NCBI GenBank assembly: GCA_030427905.1
Contig: JAUICL010000011.1
Location: forward strand, 1 to 58,950
Reading direction: 5' to 3'
Length of the DNA stretch: 58,950 bases
Origin: Bacteroidia bacterium
GTDB taxonomy: Bacteria; Bacteroidota; Bacteroidia; Flavobacteriales_D; Cryomorphaceae
Of this stretch, positions 8,263-18,260 are shown piece by piece. Under the pieces are notes generated by a model that saw only the letters and a program-made list of their open reading frames with translations, searched no databases and was not told where the DNA came from. Every line of letters starts with the position of its first letter. Within the stretch, counting starts at the first letter, position 1. Position numbers and translations under genes: made by a program.

Positions 8263-9870
8263 ATGCCGCAAGCCACAAAAGAAATCTCTTATAAATGTGA
8301 TCAAGTCTCGCTCAAGGAGACAGGTTTTTTTGGAAAGATCATTCTCGATTATCTAGAAGATAAAGAGTCTTTAGGGTCTATGTATGGAAGGAGGCCCGCT
8401 CTTTCTTCATTTTCAGATCAGCTCCAAGCGAAGCAGGAGCAGTACGAGAATCGCGAAGTGCTTGTTGCCGCTTTGAAAGAACAGTACAAAGGTTCTGGAC
8501 TCCCTACGGATCAAGTGGAAAGGCTGAGTAGCAATATGGCATTCACCATTACTACAGGGCACCAAGTATGCTTGAATACAGGCCCGCTCTATTTCTTGTA
8601 CAAGATCATTTCAGCGGTGAAAACATGCGAGTCACTAAAGACTGAGCACAGCAACTACGATTTTGTTCCGGTATTTTGGATGGCTACCGAAGACCATGAT
8701 TTCGAAGAGGCGAACCATTTTTATGTTGGAGAGAAAAAGATGGAGTGGGAGAGTGGACAAGGTGGTGCTGTGGGCCGGATGAAAACAGTTGGGATGGACG
8801 ATGTTCTCAATGAATTGAAAGACATAATTGGTGTTGGATATACATCGGCTACCATACTCGAAATGTTTGAAAAGGCTTATGTGAAGTCCGAGAACATCGC
8901 CATAGCCACACGAAAACTGGTTCACCAATTGTTTGGAAAGTATGGTGTCGTCGTAGTTGATGGAGACGACAGAGCATTGAAGCGACTTGTTGCACCCTAT
9001 TTTAAGAGAGAGATTCTCGAAGGAATTGGAAAGGCTGAAGTAGAGAAGGCGAGCAAGGAATTAGCTGAAAAGTACAAAGCTCAAGTGTACCCACGAGACA
9101 TTAATCTCTTTTATTTAGACGAAGAGTATCGTGGGCGGATTGAAAAAAAGGGTGAGATTTATCAGGTTCTTAATAGTCAGCTTGAATTCTCGGAAGAAGA
9201 GCTGCTCAATCTTTTGGAAGAAGAGCCAGAGAAGTTTAGTCCGAATGTGGTTTTGCGACCGTTTTATCAGGAGGTAATTCTGCCCAATCTGGCCTATATC
9301 GGTGGTGGAGGAGAGCTCGCCTATTGGTTTCAGTTAAAGGGAATCTTTGACACGTTTGAGATTGAGTTTCCAATTCTATTGCTTCGCAATTCAGTTGGGA
9401 TTCTGGAGAAGCAGGCTTTTGAAGATTTGAAAAGCTTAGGTCTAAAACTGAAGGTTTTATTTCATCACACAGAGCACCTAGAAGAAATGCTACTTCAATT
9501 GGAAAACAGTTCCAACTACGATTTGGAGACGGCGTTTACTTCCATTAAAGCTGTTTTTGACCGCGTAGAGACGCAACTAGCGTCCATAGATCCTACGCTT
9601 GAGCATTCGGTAAAGAGTGGTTGGGCTAGAGTATCCCGCATTTTACTTAACCTTGAGAAGAAAGGGAAGCGCGCTGAGAAGCGAAAATATTCGGATACAA
9701 TTGCCAAGTTTGAACGAGCCCAATCTCAGTTCCTACCCGCTGGAAGCCTTCAAGAACGTCGATTCAATTTGATTTATGGTTACCAGGTGTTTGGGGAAGG
9801 TTTTATTGATGTTCTATACGATGTGATTCAACCTTTTTCCGATCAATTTTTGATCCTGAGAGAAGACTAA
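8263..9870 (+). CDS. bshC: Putative cysteine ligase BshC (bacillithiol synthesis)
   Basis: A 535-residue protein of the BshC family, which adds cysteine to glucosaminyl-malate in the last step of bacillithiol synthesis. Diagnostic motifs are TTGHQVCLNTGPLYFLYK (about 100-117) and FWMATEDHDFEEAN (about 142-155), which form the HIGH-like nucleotide site. Length is normal for the family. It starts at ATG 8263 just behind a TAGATTTG box. Its stop is one base from the stop of the convergent gene at 9872, with no room for a terminator. It implies a bacillithiol-type low-molecular-weight thiol in this organism. Confidence 0.95.
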   Translation: MPQATKEISYKCDQVSLKETGFFGKIILDYLEDKESLGSMYGRRPALSSFSDQLQAKQEQYENREVLVAALKEQYKGSGLPTDQVERLSSNMAFTITTGHQVCLNTGPLYFLYKIISAVKTCESLKTEHSNYDFVPVFWMATEDHDFEEANHFYVGEKKMEWESGQGGAVGRMKTVGMDDVLNELKDIIGVGYTSATILEMFEKAYVKSENIAIATRKLVHQLFGKYGVVVVDGDDRALKRLVAPYFKREILEGIGKAEVEKASKELAEKYKAQVYPRDINLFYLDEEYRGRIEKKGEIYQVLNSQLEFSEEELLNLLEEEPEKFSPNVVLRPFYQEVILPNLAYIGGGGELAYWFQLKGIFDTFEIEFPILLLRNSVGILEKQAFEDLKSLGLKLKVLFHHTEHLEEMLLQLENSSNYDLETAFTSIKAVFDRVETQLASIDPTLEHSVKSGWARVSRILLNLEKKGKRAEKRKYSDTIAKFERAQSQFLPAGSLQERRFNLIYGYQVFGEGFIDVLYDVIQPFSDQFLILRED

Positions 9871-9871
9871 T

Positions 9872-12800
9872 CTACCAAAACAGTTTGGACGCAAATTGAT
9901 CAGACCCATCAGTAAGCTGGACGATGTAGAGACCACGGCTCAATTGTAAAGGTAGTTGGTGCAAATTTGATTCTACATTAAGCGAAGACTCGAATATGAC
10001 GGCTCCACTCACCGAGCGCACTTGAACCTTGTTTGTGTGAGAGCTAGGTGAACACTCCAAGATCAGGTTTTCCCCATTTCGATATGCCTTGAAATTAGCG
10101 AGAGAAACAGGAGTGTTTATCGCTTTGACATCTGAATAGGAGAAACTTCCATCGAAATCAACTTGCTTGAGCCGGTAGTACGACATTCCCGGAAGGGGAG
10201 AAGTATCCAAGAATCGGTAGTCTGTGCGTGCAGAGCTTTCCCCAGCGCCTTTAACCCGCCCAATCTTTTTAAAATGAAGGTTGGGTCCCGCACGTTCTAC
10301 ATCGAAATGGCTACTGTTGGTTTCCGAACCGGTAGCCCAAGTCAAATTGATATCGCTGCCAAGCCGGTTGGCATTGAAAAACAAGAGCTCTACTGGAAGA
10401 ACGTTCAGAAACGAATTGCTCGTAAAGACAAAGTCACCGAAAGCGACAGGTAGAATACCCGGACTCATTGCTGAAACGGACTCTACATAATTTCCAGATA
10501 CACCTGAAAAGACAATATCCCAGTTGAAACCATTCCACACTGAGAAGTTGATTTGATCTGTGTCGGACACCGCGTTGCAGTATTCTGCCACATTCGAATT
10601 GGAAAAGGCGAGTCCGAGTTTAATTGTACCAGATCCATCTATCGAATCAATTGTCCAATAATCGCAATTCCCGACTTCTTGAAAATCATACGGGTTATTT
10701 GATTCTCCGTCGTAATAGGCTCCTGCATTTGGATGAGCTTCTGCTGTATATTGCGCATCGATTGTGGTTGGGCCTGTGATGTCAAAAATACGCGCTGGTT
10801 GGTAAAATGACGTACCGTCACCATTAGTGTCTCCTATTGGGAACACAAAGTTCTCACCTGCTGATTCCTTCCGAACCTTACCTTCTACAAAACTTGTATT
10901 TGAAGCATAACTCACATCTGCGCTGGGAAGGAAAATGACTTTTTGATCATCGGCCAATTCCAGTATACCCGAAATGGCTACCAGGGAATCGGAAATCTCA
11001 ATATCTTGATCTGTGAAAACCCTACCAGCGGGCTTGTCGAGCGTTAAATTATGGATGGAAAGGGGAGCCGAAGCCGATTGGAGAGTTTGGTCTTCATCAC
11101 CATCTAGACGAATTTTTCCATCTGTCATGGCAACGGTTCCGTCTAGAAACGCATCTCCCGAAATCGTCAAGGTCGAAGAAGGAGTAGTAAAGGAGAGCGT
11201 TGCGCCAACATCTACAATCAAGTCAGCACAAGTAGCTTCACTTTGCGAGATTTCCGGGTCGTTGGTGCTGGGAGGAATGGTCACGTTCGTATTTGGTTCC
11301 GGAAGTCGCAGATTAGACCAATTTCGACAGTCTTCCCATTCATTGGATGTGTCGCCAACCCAAATTCCTTCTGTGAAAACCCCTGCCTGAATGTCGAAAT
11401 TGACGCAAGTAGAAGCGTAATACGGGGGATTGCTATTGAAATCTGAATAGGACGCATAGCTGTCCCAGTTATTGGCATCGTTGAGTCGAGTTATCCACTC
11501 TGTTTTTGATGCCGCAGCAAAAGATCCGTTGTACTTGACAATATCATTGTTCAAGGTTTCTAAATCTGTGTTTAAGCAGGAAGAGTTCGGGAAGAGTGTA
11601 GACCCACTTGTGCTGTTATAGTTTGGAGATTCTTCCCAGCCGATTGCAGTCCAACCGTAGAGTACATTGCCAGTATAGTAGGCATTATGCGAGCCACTGG
11701 GGTTTTCCCATAAACCACCTTGCATAAGCCAAATTTGGTCGGTACTGTTCATATTGAAACTGAAAGCTCCGTTCAAAGATGATATAGACCAATCGGTATC
11801 GAGTACTCCACAAACATAAATATCGAAACCACTTTGGTTATTTCCTTGGCCTTCGATACAGATAGGTGTTCCTGCTGGAATCGTTCCGCCAGTTCGTTCA
11901 ATTCGAATTGTGCCTTCTGTGTCGCTCCAAAGACCAGCACTCACGCGCTCGTACCCATTGTCCGTAAAATCAATGGCCGTATTGGTTGTAATACTTTTAT
12001 ATGACACAAAGCAGATTTGGTCATCACTACCGCCAATATCGGTTACAACAGAAATAATTGACAAATCTCCAGGCTCCAGTGTTGTTGATTCGCGGGGTGT
12101 TTCGCAAACGTCAATTCCATTTGACCATTCACTTCCCTTTCTCACAAAAACCTTAAAACAATACGGTGTATCTGTGGTTAAGCCCGTCACCGTTTCGCTC
12201 GAACCAATGCCCGAATACACCACTTTTTCACCTGGGGCTAAATCCGGGTTTAAGACATCTGTAAAATCGTTGGAGTTGACACTGTAGTTGCTTCCAGAAG
12301 GTGTTCCAATCACGGGTGACTCGCTCGCTACAAGAATTATTTCATCGACACAAGCTGGAGTTACAGCCCATGTGAACGCTATGCTTGTCAAGGCTGGTGT
12401 TGCAGCTAAGTTTTCTACTTCACCTAGCTCTGCAGTAGCCGTAGATTGAGTTCCAGATGAATATTCCCAAAAACTCGGGTTCGAACAACTCGAGCAAGAA
12501 ACATACGCGAATACTTTGAATGTGTAAGATTGGGAAGCGATGAGCCCAGAAACTGTGATACTGGTTGAATTTCCTTCGTAAAGAATCTTGTTTACGCCTA
12601 CACTGGGTGCAAGTCCGAAATTGAGATTGTTGCCAACCGTTGTTGGGTTGGTGGTATTGATAGTCGTAGGAGTGTTGTTTTCACGACCTATGACTACGTA
12701 TCCATCCCAAATACCAGCAGGTGGGGGACTCCACGATAGATCCATGGTAGTTGACGTGGTACAGTCTATCAGAAAGTCCGGGTTTTCAGGTTCCATAAGC

Positions 12801-13741
12801 ACACTATGGCTAAGTGGATTGGTAGTATTGTATAATGTGGATGTAGATGCTCCGCAAAACGAATAGGCTTCAAAAAAGTACTCCGTACCAGGTGTCAGAT
12901 TTGAAATGACTATTTGATCTCCAGTGCCTTCATACACTACAAAACTATTTCCCAGGGCATCTCCGTCGCCAAAGAAAGCATCGGGGATATAATCTACCCC
13001 ATCAACAGGCGATTGATTTGGTGGTGCGTCTTCGCTAGCAATAATAAGCGTTTTAGAATCTGCCGCCGGGTTCCAGTTAAGCTCAAAATCTGTGGTTGAG
13101 ATATTGTCGGGATTGAATGTGGTGGGTTGTGATGCAGGTGCAACAAGGCACGGGTCTGCAAGGACACCTTCCAAAATGAAATCGTCAAAGCCAGCGTAGT
13201 CACTTCCTCCGTCTTGCTTCACACGTAGAATAATTGAAACTTCATTGACGGAGTTGGGTATCGAAACAACTTCTTCAGTCCAGCCGATGGAGATGTTTGC
13301 ACTTCCATCCACTAAAAGAACACTTGATTGGGGAATACCATCAAGGATGACTTGGTATTCAATGTCATCACCATTGTCGTACTCAAAGACTTTGTATGAA
13401 AATTTTAACTCTACATCCTCATAAGAAGACACATCAACCGAGCTGAAGGTGATTGTCTCAAACCCAGATCCACCACAACTTCCATTTAGATCGCGCACAC
13501 CCCACATTTGAGATCCCGTTTGCGGCAATATAGAACTGATCCCAGTGGAGTAGTCCCATATATCGGAGCCGTTCGTACAGGGTGGAGTAGATAAAGAATC
13601 TATTGACCAAGTATCACCTGCATCCTGCTCAAAGCCCTGGTAAGCGATCGTCACTTGCGCTTGAGCTTTTTCGTAAACAAAACAGCTAGAGATGACAATC
13701 ATCAACAAGGCAATTGCTCGCTTATGTCGAAAATGTTTCAC
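9872..13741 (-). CDS. Large secreted multidomain surface protein with T9SS sorting tail
   Basis: 1289 residues with a signal peptide (1-28, ending AQAQ). An N-terminal jelly-roll-like domain (about 30-190) is followed by three fibronectin type III-like segments (about 205-310, 315-435, 440-545), a lamin-tail-like beta domain (about 555-700), a segment with a TLTISGDAFLDGT repeat pattern (about 800-900), and a C-terminal T9SS sorting domain (about 1200-1289) preceded by LPVELLFFNA. This is the layout of a surface-anchored adhesin or matrix protein; no catalytic motif was seen. The start is GTG at 13741, since the only nearby ATG (13743) is out of frame. The gene is divergent from guaA and convergent with bshC. 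Confidence 0.88.
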   Translation of the reverse strand: MKHFRHKRAIALLMIVISSCFVYEKAQAQVTIAYQGFEQDAGDTWSIDSLSTPPCTNGSDIWDYSTGISSILPQTGSQMWGVRDLNGSCGGSGFETITFSSVDVSSYEDVELKFSYKVFEYDNGDDIEYQVILDGIPQSSVLLVDGSANISIGWTEEVVSIPNSVNEVSIILRVKQDGGSDYAGFDDFILEGVLADPCLVAPASQPTTFNPDNISTTDFELNWNPAADSKTLIIASEDAPPNQSPVDGVDYIPDAFFGDGDALGNSFVVYEGTGDQIVISNLTPGTEYFFEAYSFCGASTSTLYNTTNPLSHSVLMEPENPDFLIDCTTSTTMDLSWSPPPAGIWDGYVVIGRENNTPTTINTTNPTTVGNNLNFGLAPSVGVNKILYEGNSTSITVSGLIASQSYTFKVFAYVSCSSCSNPSFWEYSSGTQSTATAELGEVENLAATPALTSIAFTWAVTPACVDEIILVASESPVIGTPSGSNYSVNSNDFTDVLNPDLAPGEKVVYSGIGSSETVTGLTTDTPYCFKVFVRKGSEWSNGIDVCETPRESTTLEPGDLSIISVVTDIGGSDDQICFVSYKSITTNTAIDFTDNGYERVSAGLWSDTEGTIRIERTGGTIPAGTPICIEGQGNNQSGFDIYVCGVLDTDWSISSLNGAFSFNMNSTDQIWLMQGGLWENPSGSHNAYYTGNVLYGWTAIGWEESPNYNSTSGSTLFPNSSCLNTDLETLNNDIVKYNGSFAAASKTEWITRLNDANNWDSYASYSDFNSNPPYYASTCVNFDIQAGVFTEGIWVGDTSNEWEDCRNWSNLRLPEPNTNVTIPPSTNDPEISQSEATCADLIVDVGATLSFTTPSSTLTISGDAFLDGTVAMTDGKIRLDGDEDQTLQSASAPLSIHNLTLDKPAGRVFTDQDIEISDSLVAISGILELADDQKVIFLPSADVSYASNTSFVEGKVRKESAGENFVFPIGDTNGDGTSFYQPARIFDITGPTTIDAQYTAEAHPNAGAYYDGESNNPYDFQEVGNCDYWTIDSIDGSGTIKLGLAFSNSNVAEYCNAVSDTDQINFSVWNGFNWDIVFSGVSGNYVESVSAMSPGILPVAFGDFVFTSNSFLNVLPVELLFFNANRLGSDINLTWATGSETNSSHFDVERAGPNLHFKKIGRVKGAGESSARTDYRFLDTSPLPGMSYYRLKQVDFDGSFSYSDVKAINTPVSLANFKAYRNGENLILECSPSSHTNKVQVRSVSGAVIFESSLNVESNLHQLPLQLSRGLYIVQLTDGSDQFASKLFW

Positions 13742-13931
13742 ATCAAATTGGTTAAACTTGGCAATGATAGGGAGCGCCTATTAACTCTATCAGTCCCTTA
13801 AGTTAATCATTTTCAAGTAATTTTAAGTAAATGTTAATTGCTTTAAGTGAAAAGGGGGGATCGATGTATCAACAAGGAGTGAGGAGTTGCGGTTAGGTTA
13901 GATTCTAGCGTGGAAATCTCCAATTCAGTTC

Positions 13932-13939
13932 TATCTTTG
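13932..13939 (+). promoter_or_regulatory. guaA -7 box, leaderless configuration
   Basis: TATCTTTG, a perfect TAnnTTTG, ends 4 nt before the guaA ATG at 13944. The 13742-13943 gap also contains several TTAAGT-like repeats (about 13798-13850) of unknown meaning. Confidence 0.65.
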
Positions 13940-13943
13940 CGCC

Positions 13944-15476
13944 ATGCAAGAAATGGTCCTTATCCTCGATTTTGGTTCGCAGGTTACTCAACTAATAGCC
14001 CGCAGATTGCGAGAGCTAAACGTTTATTGTGAAATTCATCCATACAATAGTGTTCCGGAAATCGGAGACAATGTGAAAGGTGTAATCCTTTCTGGAAGTC
14101 CGTATTCGGTATACGATGAAGAAGCGCCAAGCATAGCGCTAGATGGTATTCGCGGTAAGCTACCTGTATTAGGGATTTGTTTCGGTGCGCAGTATTTGGC
14201 TCATATCGATGAAGTAGGTGAAGTGAGAAGAAGCTCAACTCGAGAATACGGGAGAGCCAAACTCGTTTCGGTTGATCCAGAGTCCAGGCTATTCGCAAAT
14301 GTACCTGTTGGATCTCAGGTGTGGATGTCGCATGGTGACACGATCTTTGAAATTCCAAAAGGTTCTAAAGTTGTCGCTAGCACCACCGATGTACGCGTAG
14401 CTGGGTATGAATTCGAAAACGAAGATACGTTCGCTATTCAATTTCACCCGGAAGTATACCACAGCACAGACGGAAAGCAGATTCTCTCCAATTTCGTTGT
14501 GAATATTTGTGGTTGTGCCCAATCATGGACACCGCACAATTTTGTAGAAAAGACGGTTGAAGAGCTCAAGGAAAAGCTCGGAAATGACAAGGTTATCCTC
14601 GGATTGAGTGGGGGAGTTGACTCATCAGTTGCCGCCATGCTGTTGCACAAGGCTATAGGCTCAAACTTGTATTGCATTTTCGTGGATAACGGTCTCTTGC
14701 GAAAGAATGAGTTCGAAGAAGTTTTGGAGAGCTACAAGGGAATGGGGCTAAATGTGCGCGGTGTTGATGCGAAATCGAGATTTTACGATGCGCTAGCAGG
14801 CGTTTCAGATCCAGAAACGAAGCGTAAGCGAATTGGGAAGGTATTTATCGATGTCTTTGACGATGCTTCGCACGAAGTAGAAGACGTAAAGTGGCTTGCT
14901 CAGGGTACAATTTATCCCGATGTAATCGAGTCAGTTTCAGTAAAAGGGCCTTCAGCTACGATAAAGAGTCACCACAATGTTGGCGGGCTTCCAGATTTTA
15001 TGAAGTTGCAAGTGGTAGAGCCACTTCGAGCTCTTTTTAAAGATGAAGTACGCCGAGTTGGTCGAGATATGGAAATGGACGAATCACTCTTGGGACGTCA
15101 CCCTTTTCCTGGGCCCGGGCTCGCAATTCGTATATTGGGCGATATCACCCCAGAAAAGGTACAGATATTGCAAGAAGTAGATCGAATCTTTATCGATAAT
15201 CTAAAATCGTCAGGTGAATACGACAATGTATGGCAAGCTGGAGCAATCTTATTGCCAGTGCAAAGTGTAGGTGTTATGGGCGATGAGCGAACTTATGAGA
15301 ATGCCGTAGCGCTCAGAGCGGTGTCGTCAACAGATGGAATGACGGCAGACTGGTGCCACTTACCTTATGACCTTTTGGGTAAGATCTCAAATGAGATTAT
15401 CAATAAAGTAAAAGGAATAAACCGAGTGGTTTACGATATTAGCTCTAAACCACCAGCAACGATTGAATGGGAATAA
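13944..15476 (+). CDS. guaA: GMP synthase (glutamine-hydrolysing)
   Basis: Converts XMP to GMP with ATP and glutamine, the last step of guanine nucleotide synthesis. The 510-residue enzyme has the class I amidotransferase domain (1-190) with nucleophile C79 in GICFGAQ and the HPEV motif near 168-171. The ATP-pyrophosphatase domain follows with the PP-loop [10 protein letters not shown] (about 218-227). The dimerisation domain contains [13 protein letters not shown] and ends in KPPATIEWE, the usual GuaA terminus. It is the first gene of a three-gene unit; the next gene overlaps its stop by 10 nt. Confidence 0.98.
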   Translation: MQEMVLILDFGSQVTQLIARRLRELNVYCEIHPYNSVPEIGDNVKGVILSGSPYSVYDEEAPSIALDGIRGKLPVLGICFGAQYLAHIDEVGEVRRSSTREYGRAKLVSVDPESRLFANVPVGSQVWMSHGDTIFEIPKGSKVVASTTDVRVAGYEFENEDTFAIQFHPEVYHSTDGKQILSNFVVNICGCAQSWTPHNFVEKTVEELKEKLGNDKVILGLSGGVDSSVAAMLLHKAIGSNLYCIFVDNGLLRKNEFEEVLESYKGMGLNVRGVDAKSRFYDALAGVSDPETKRKRIGKVFIDVFDDASHEVEDVKWLAQGTIYPDVIESVSVKGPSATIKSHHNVGGLPDFMKLQVVEPLRALFKDEVRRVGRDMEMDESLLGRHPFPGPGLAIRILGDITPEKVQILQEVDRIFIDNLKSSGEYDNVWQAGAILLPVQSVGVMGDERTYENAVALRAVSSTDGMTADWCHLPYDLLGKISNEIINKVKGINRVVYDISSKPPATIEWE

Positions 15477-17284
15477 TACACCGGATTACATTAGTATTCT
15501 TAGCTGCTCTCACGATCAGCTTGGCGCAGGCTCAAGATTATCCTAAGATTTCTTTAAATGGGGTGGAGTACTATGTGTACGCTGTTGAGCCTGGAAATAC
15601 CCTTTATGCAATTTCTCGAAAATTCTCTGTTTCCGTTTCCGAATTGGCTTTGGCCAACCCCGGGGTTGCTGATGGCCTAGATATTGGCGAAGAAGTGCTT
15701 ATTCCAATCAAAGCAATAGACAAGAAGGAGGCGAAGAAAACTGAAGTTGACCTGGCGGGAGCCTACATTCTCCATACCGTACAGAAAAAGGAAACCCTTT
15801 TTGGAATTTCCAAACAATACAAAGTACCGATTGACAGCATTGCCGCCGTAAACCCTGGAATCCATAATTCGTTTAAAGTTGGCGATGTCATCAAAATACC
15901 CAATGATCTGAGTGCTGGTACTGATGAATCCTTTCTTAAACCAGCGGTAAATGATAGTTTCCTGATACACCAAGTGGTAAAAGGCGAAACACTCTTTTCA
16001 CTTTCACAGTCCTACGCTATCACTGCAGATTCTATTGTAGGTATGAATGGCGGATTGCCTGAAGGATTGCGAGAGGGACAGTATATCGTGATTCCGAAAT
16101 ACAATGCTAGCTTTTTAGCGATGCGCCAAGCCAGAGCCGACTCTATCAAAAAAGCTACTGGAAACTTTACCATAAACAAAGATGTCTATCGCATTGGCTT
16201 TATGCTCCCTTTTGAGTTCGAATTGAATGATTCAACTCAGAATTTACTCGAGCAAAGTCAGGATTTGTACATATTGACTGAGCTCGCTCTTGAGTTTTAT
16301 CGGGGCGCGCAGATTGCCCTAGACTCTTTGGCTAAGGCCGGACTGAATGCCGAAGTGTTTGTTTACAATGTAGGTGATGATATAGTTGCCACAAAAGAAA
16401 CCTTGAAGCAGGTGAAACGCGATAGTTTGGACATCATCATCGGTCCAATGCACAAAACGAGTCTTGCCTTAGTGAGTGATGAGTTTAAGTCGACTTCGAC
16501 GTATGTCGTATCGCCTAACTCATTCAATAATAAAGTCTTTGAAGATAACCCTAGACTGATTAGGTCGGCCGCGGCTCGAGAGACCATGGTAAGGTATCTA
16601 GCAAATTATGTGGCTATCCAGCACCAAGATGATCACGTTTTTATGATCAATACGGAAAGCCCTAAAGATTGGCCGCTCAGAAAGAGTATGATAGCTTCGT
16701 ATAACGCCGCAGTTGGGACATTCCCGAACTCTCAGAATGATTCAATTCGGTCAATTACTATCGATAAACTGGATCCTAAATCGGTGGATAAGTGGTTGAC
16801 GAAAGATGGTGAGAACGTGCTTGTTGTCCCATCCAATGAATTGGCTTTTGTAAGTGATTTTATGACCCGTCTTTCCTTGCTCGACACGGCCTATACGGTG
16901 CGCGTGTATGGGATGGACAAATGGGTGAAATTCGACAATATTGAAGTGGAATACAAAAACCGATTTAATCTGCGCTTGGTTGTTCCTTCCTTTGTGGATT
17001 ATGGAGCATCTGACGTTTCGCAGTTTCTAGAATTGTACCGCGGTCAATACCAAATAGACCCAAGTTCATACGAATTCGGCTTTCAGGCATTTGATTTGAC
17101 TTTGTTTTTTGGAAGCGCTCTTCTCAACTATGGCACCAATTTTTCAATTTATTTCGATCAACTCGAAATGAATGGAGTGGCTGGAAATTATCGGTTTGCC
17201 AAATCTACAACGGGTAGTGAGCTAGAAAACAAAGAAGTCTTTATAATCGAATACAAGGATTATAAGGTCAAGCAAATAAACTAA
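15467..17284 (+). CDS. Secreted triple-LysM protein with periplasmic-binding-like domain
   Basis: 605 residues: a signal peptide (1-22, ending AQA), three LysM peptidoglycan-binding modules (about 33-82, 98-145, 165-210) and a C-terminal type I periplasmic-binding fold (about 230-600, with [17 protein letters not shown]). The combination suggests a periplasmic wall-bound sensor or scaffold; the ligand is unknown. Its ATG overlaps the end of guaA by 10 nt (ATGGGAATAA), so translational coupling is likely. hemF follows after 5 nt. Similar LysM-PBP proteins are common in Bacteroidetes but have no assigned function that I know of. Confidence 0.85.
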   Translation: MGIIHRITLVFLAALTISLAQAQDYPKISLNGVEYYVYAVEPGNTLYAISRKFSVSVSELALANPGVADGLDIGEEVLIPIKAIDKKEAKKTEVDLAGAYILHTVQKKETLFGISKQYKVPIDSIAAVNPGIHNSFKVGDVIKIPNDLSAGTDESFLKPAVNDSFLIHQVVKGETLFSLSQSYAITADSIVGMNGGLPEGLREGQYIVIPKYNASFLAMRQARADSIKKATGNFTINKDVYRIGFMLPFEFELNDSTQNLLEQSQDLYILTELALEFYRGAQIALDSLAKAGLNAEVFVYNVGDDIVATKETLKQVKRDSLDIIIGPMHKTSLALVSDEFKSTSTYVVSPNSFNNKVFEDNPRLIRSAAARETMVRYLANYVAIQHQDDHVFMINTESPKDWPLRKSMIASYNAAVGTFPNSQNDSIRSITIDKLDPKSVDKWLTKDGENVLVVPSNELAFVSDFMTRLSLLDTAYTVRVYGMDKWVKFDNIEVEYKNRFNLRLVVPSFVDYGASDVSQFLELYRGQYQIDPSSYEFGFQAFDLTLFFGSALLNYGTNFSIYFDQLEMNGVAGNYRFAKSTTGSELENKEVFIIEYKDYKVKQIN

Positions 17285-17289
17285 GGTTT

Positions 17290-18186
17290 ATGTCCATATC
17301 TAGGAATGATATTAAGGATGCCTACCAGCAAATCCAAAACCACATTTGTACTCAAATAGAGCGAGCTGATGGCAAGGGACGTTTTGTAAGTGACCATTGG
17401 ACTAGAGAAGGCGGTGGTGGTGGTCATACCCGTATTTTAAGTCATGGAGCTGTGCTTGAGAAGGCAGGGGTAAACTTTTCGGCGGTTGAGGGTAAACTGG
17501 ATGAGCGTTTAAAGAAGCACTTGAAGACTGATGCAGATGCATTTTTCGCAACTGGTGTCAGCATTGTGATGCATCCATCAAATCCGCATGTGCCTATCAT
17601 TCATATGAATATTAGGTATTTTGAGTTGGATAATGGAATCTATTGGTTTGGCGGTGGAATCGATCTAACGCCGCATTACGTTGTAGAAGATGATGCAAAG
17701 TTCTTTCACAGCTCCTTGAAGACTGTTTGTGACAAGTATGATGGTAGCTTCTACCCGAAGTTTAAGACTTGGGCAGACGATTATTTCTTCATCCCACACC
17801 GCAATGAAACCCGTGGAATTGGTGGGATCTTTTACGATCAACTCAAGGAACATGAAGGCCTTTCCAAGGAAGAAATATTCTCGTTCAGTAAAGACTTGGG
17901 TATGTTGTTTCCAACTGTTTATTCTGAATTGATTGAAAGAAATCGGAACCGGTCATTTTCGGAGAGCGAAAAGGAGTGGCAGTACGTGCGCAGGGGGCGT
18001 TATGTAGAGTTTAACTTGGTATACGATCGTGGTACTAAATTTGGGCTGGAGAGCAACGGTAGAACGGAGTCGATTCTCATGAGCCTGCCAGAGCAAGCAA
18101 AGTGGTTTTACAATTATCAAGTCAACAAAGATTCCAACGAACAGCATACGCTAGACCTACTTAAGAAAGGAATCAACTGGATATAA
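17290..18186 (+). CDS. hemF: Oxygen-dependent coproporphyrinogen III oxidase
   Basis: Oxidatively decarboxylates coproporphyrinogen III to protoporphyrinogen IX using O2, a late step of haem synthesis. The 298-residue length is typical. Family motifs are GGGGHTRILSHG near the N-terminus, NPHVPIIHMNIRYFE (about 98-112), WFGGGIDLTPHYV (about 119-131), and RRGRYVEFNLVYDRGT with FGLESNGRTESILMSLP near the C-terminus. Last gene of the guaA unit, 5 nt behind the LysM gene, and followed by a strong terminator. Its presence indicates aerobic haem synthesis, together with hemB in this window. Confidence 0.97.
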   Translation: MSISRNDIKDAYQQIQNHICTQIERADGKGRFVSDHWTREGGGGGHTRILSHGAVLEKAGVNFSAVEGKLDERLKKHLKTDADAFFATGVSIVMHPSNPHVPIIHMNIRYFELDNGIYWFGGGIDLTPHYVVEDDAKFFHSSLKTVCDKYDGSFYPKFKTWADDYFFIPHRNETRGIGGIFYDQLKEHEGLSKEEIFSFSKDLGMLFPTVYSELIERNRNRSFSESEKEWQYVRRGRYVEFNLVYDRGTKFGLESNGRTESILMSLPEQAKWFYNYQVNKDSNEQHTLDLLKKGINWI

Positions 18187-18210
18187 ACTTTCGAAAAATT
18201 TAATAATCAA

Positions 18211-18243
18211 AAAGCCCCCCTGACAGTATCAGGGGGGCTTTTC
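18211..18243. terminator. Strong bidirectional terminator
   Basis: A 13-bp perfect stem, AAAGCCCCCCTGA against TCAGGGGGGCTTT, with a 5-nt loop, flanked by A- and T-runs. It separates hemF from the convergent gene ending at 18261. Confidence 0.92.
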
Positions 18244-18260
18244 TGATTGGTTGGTTATAA

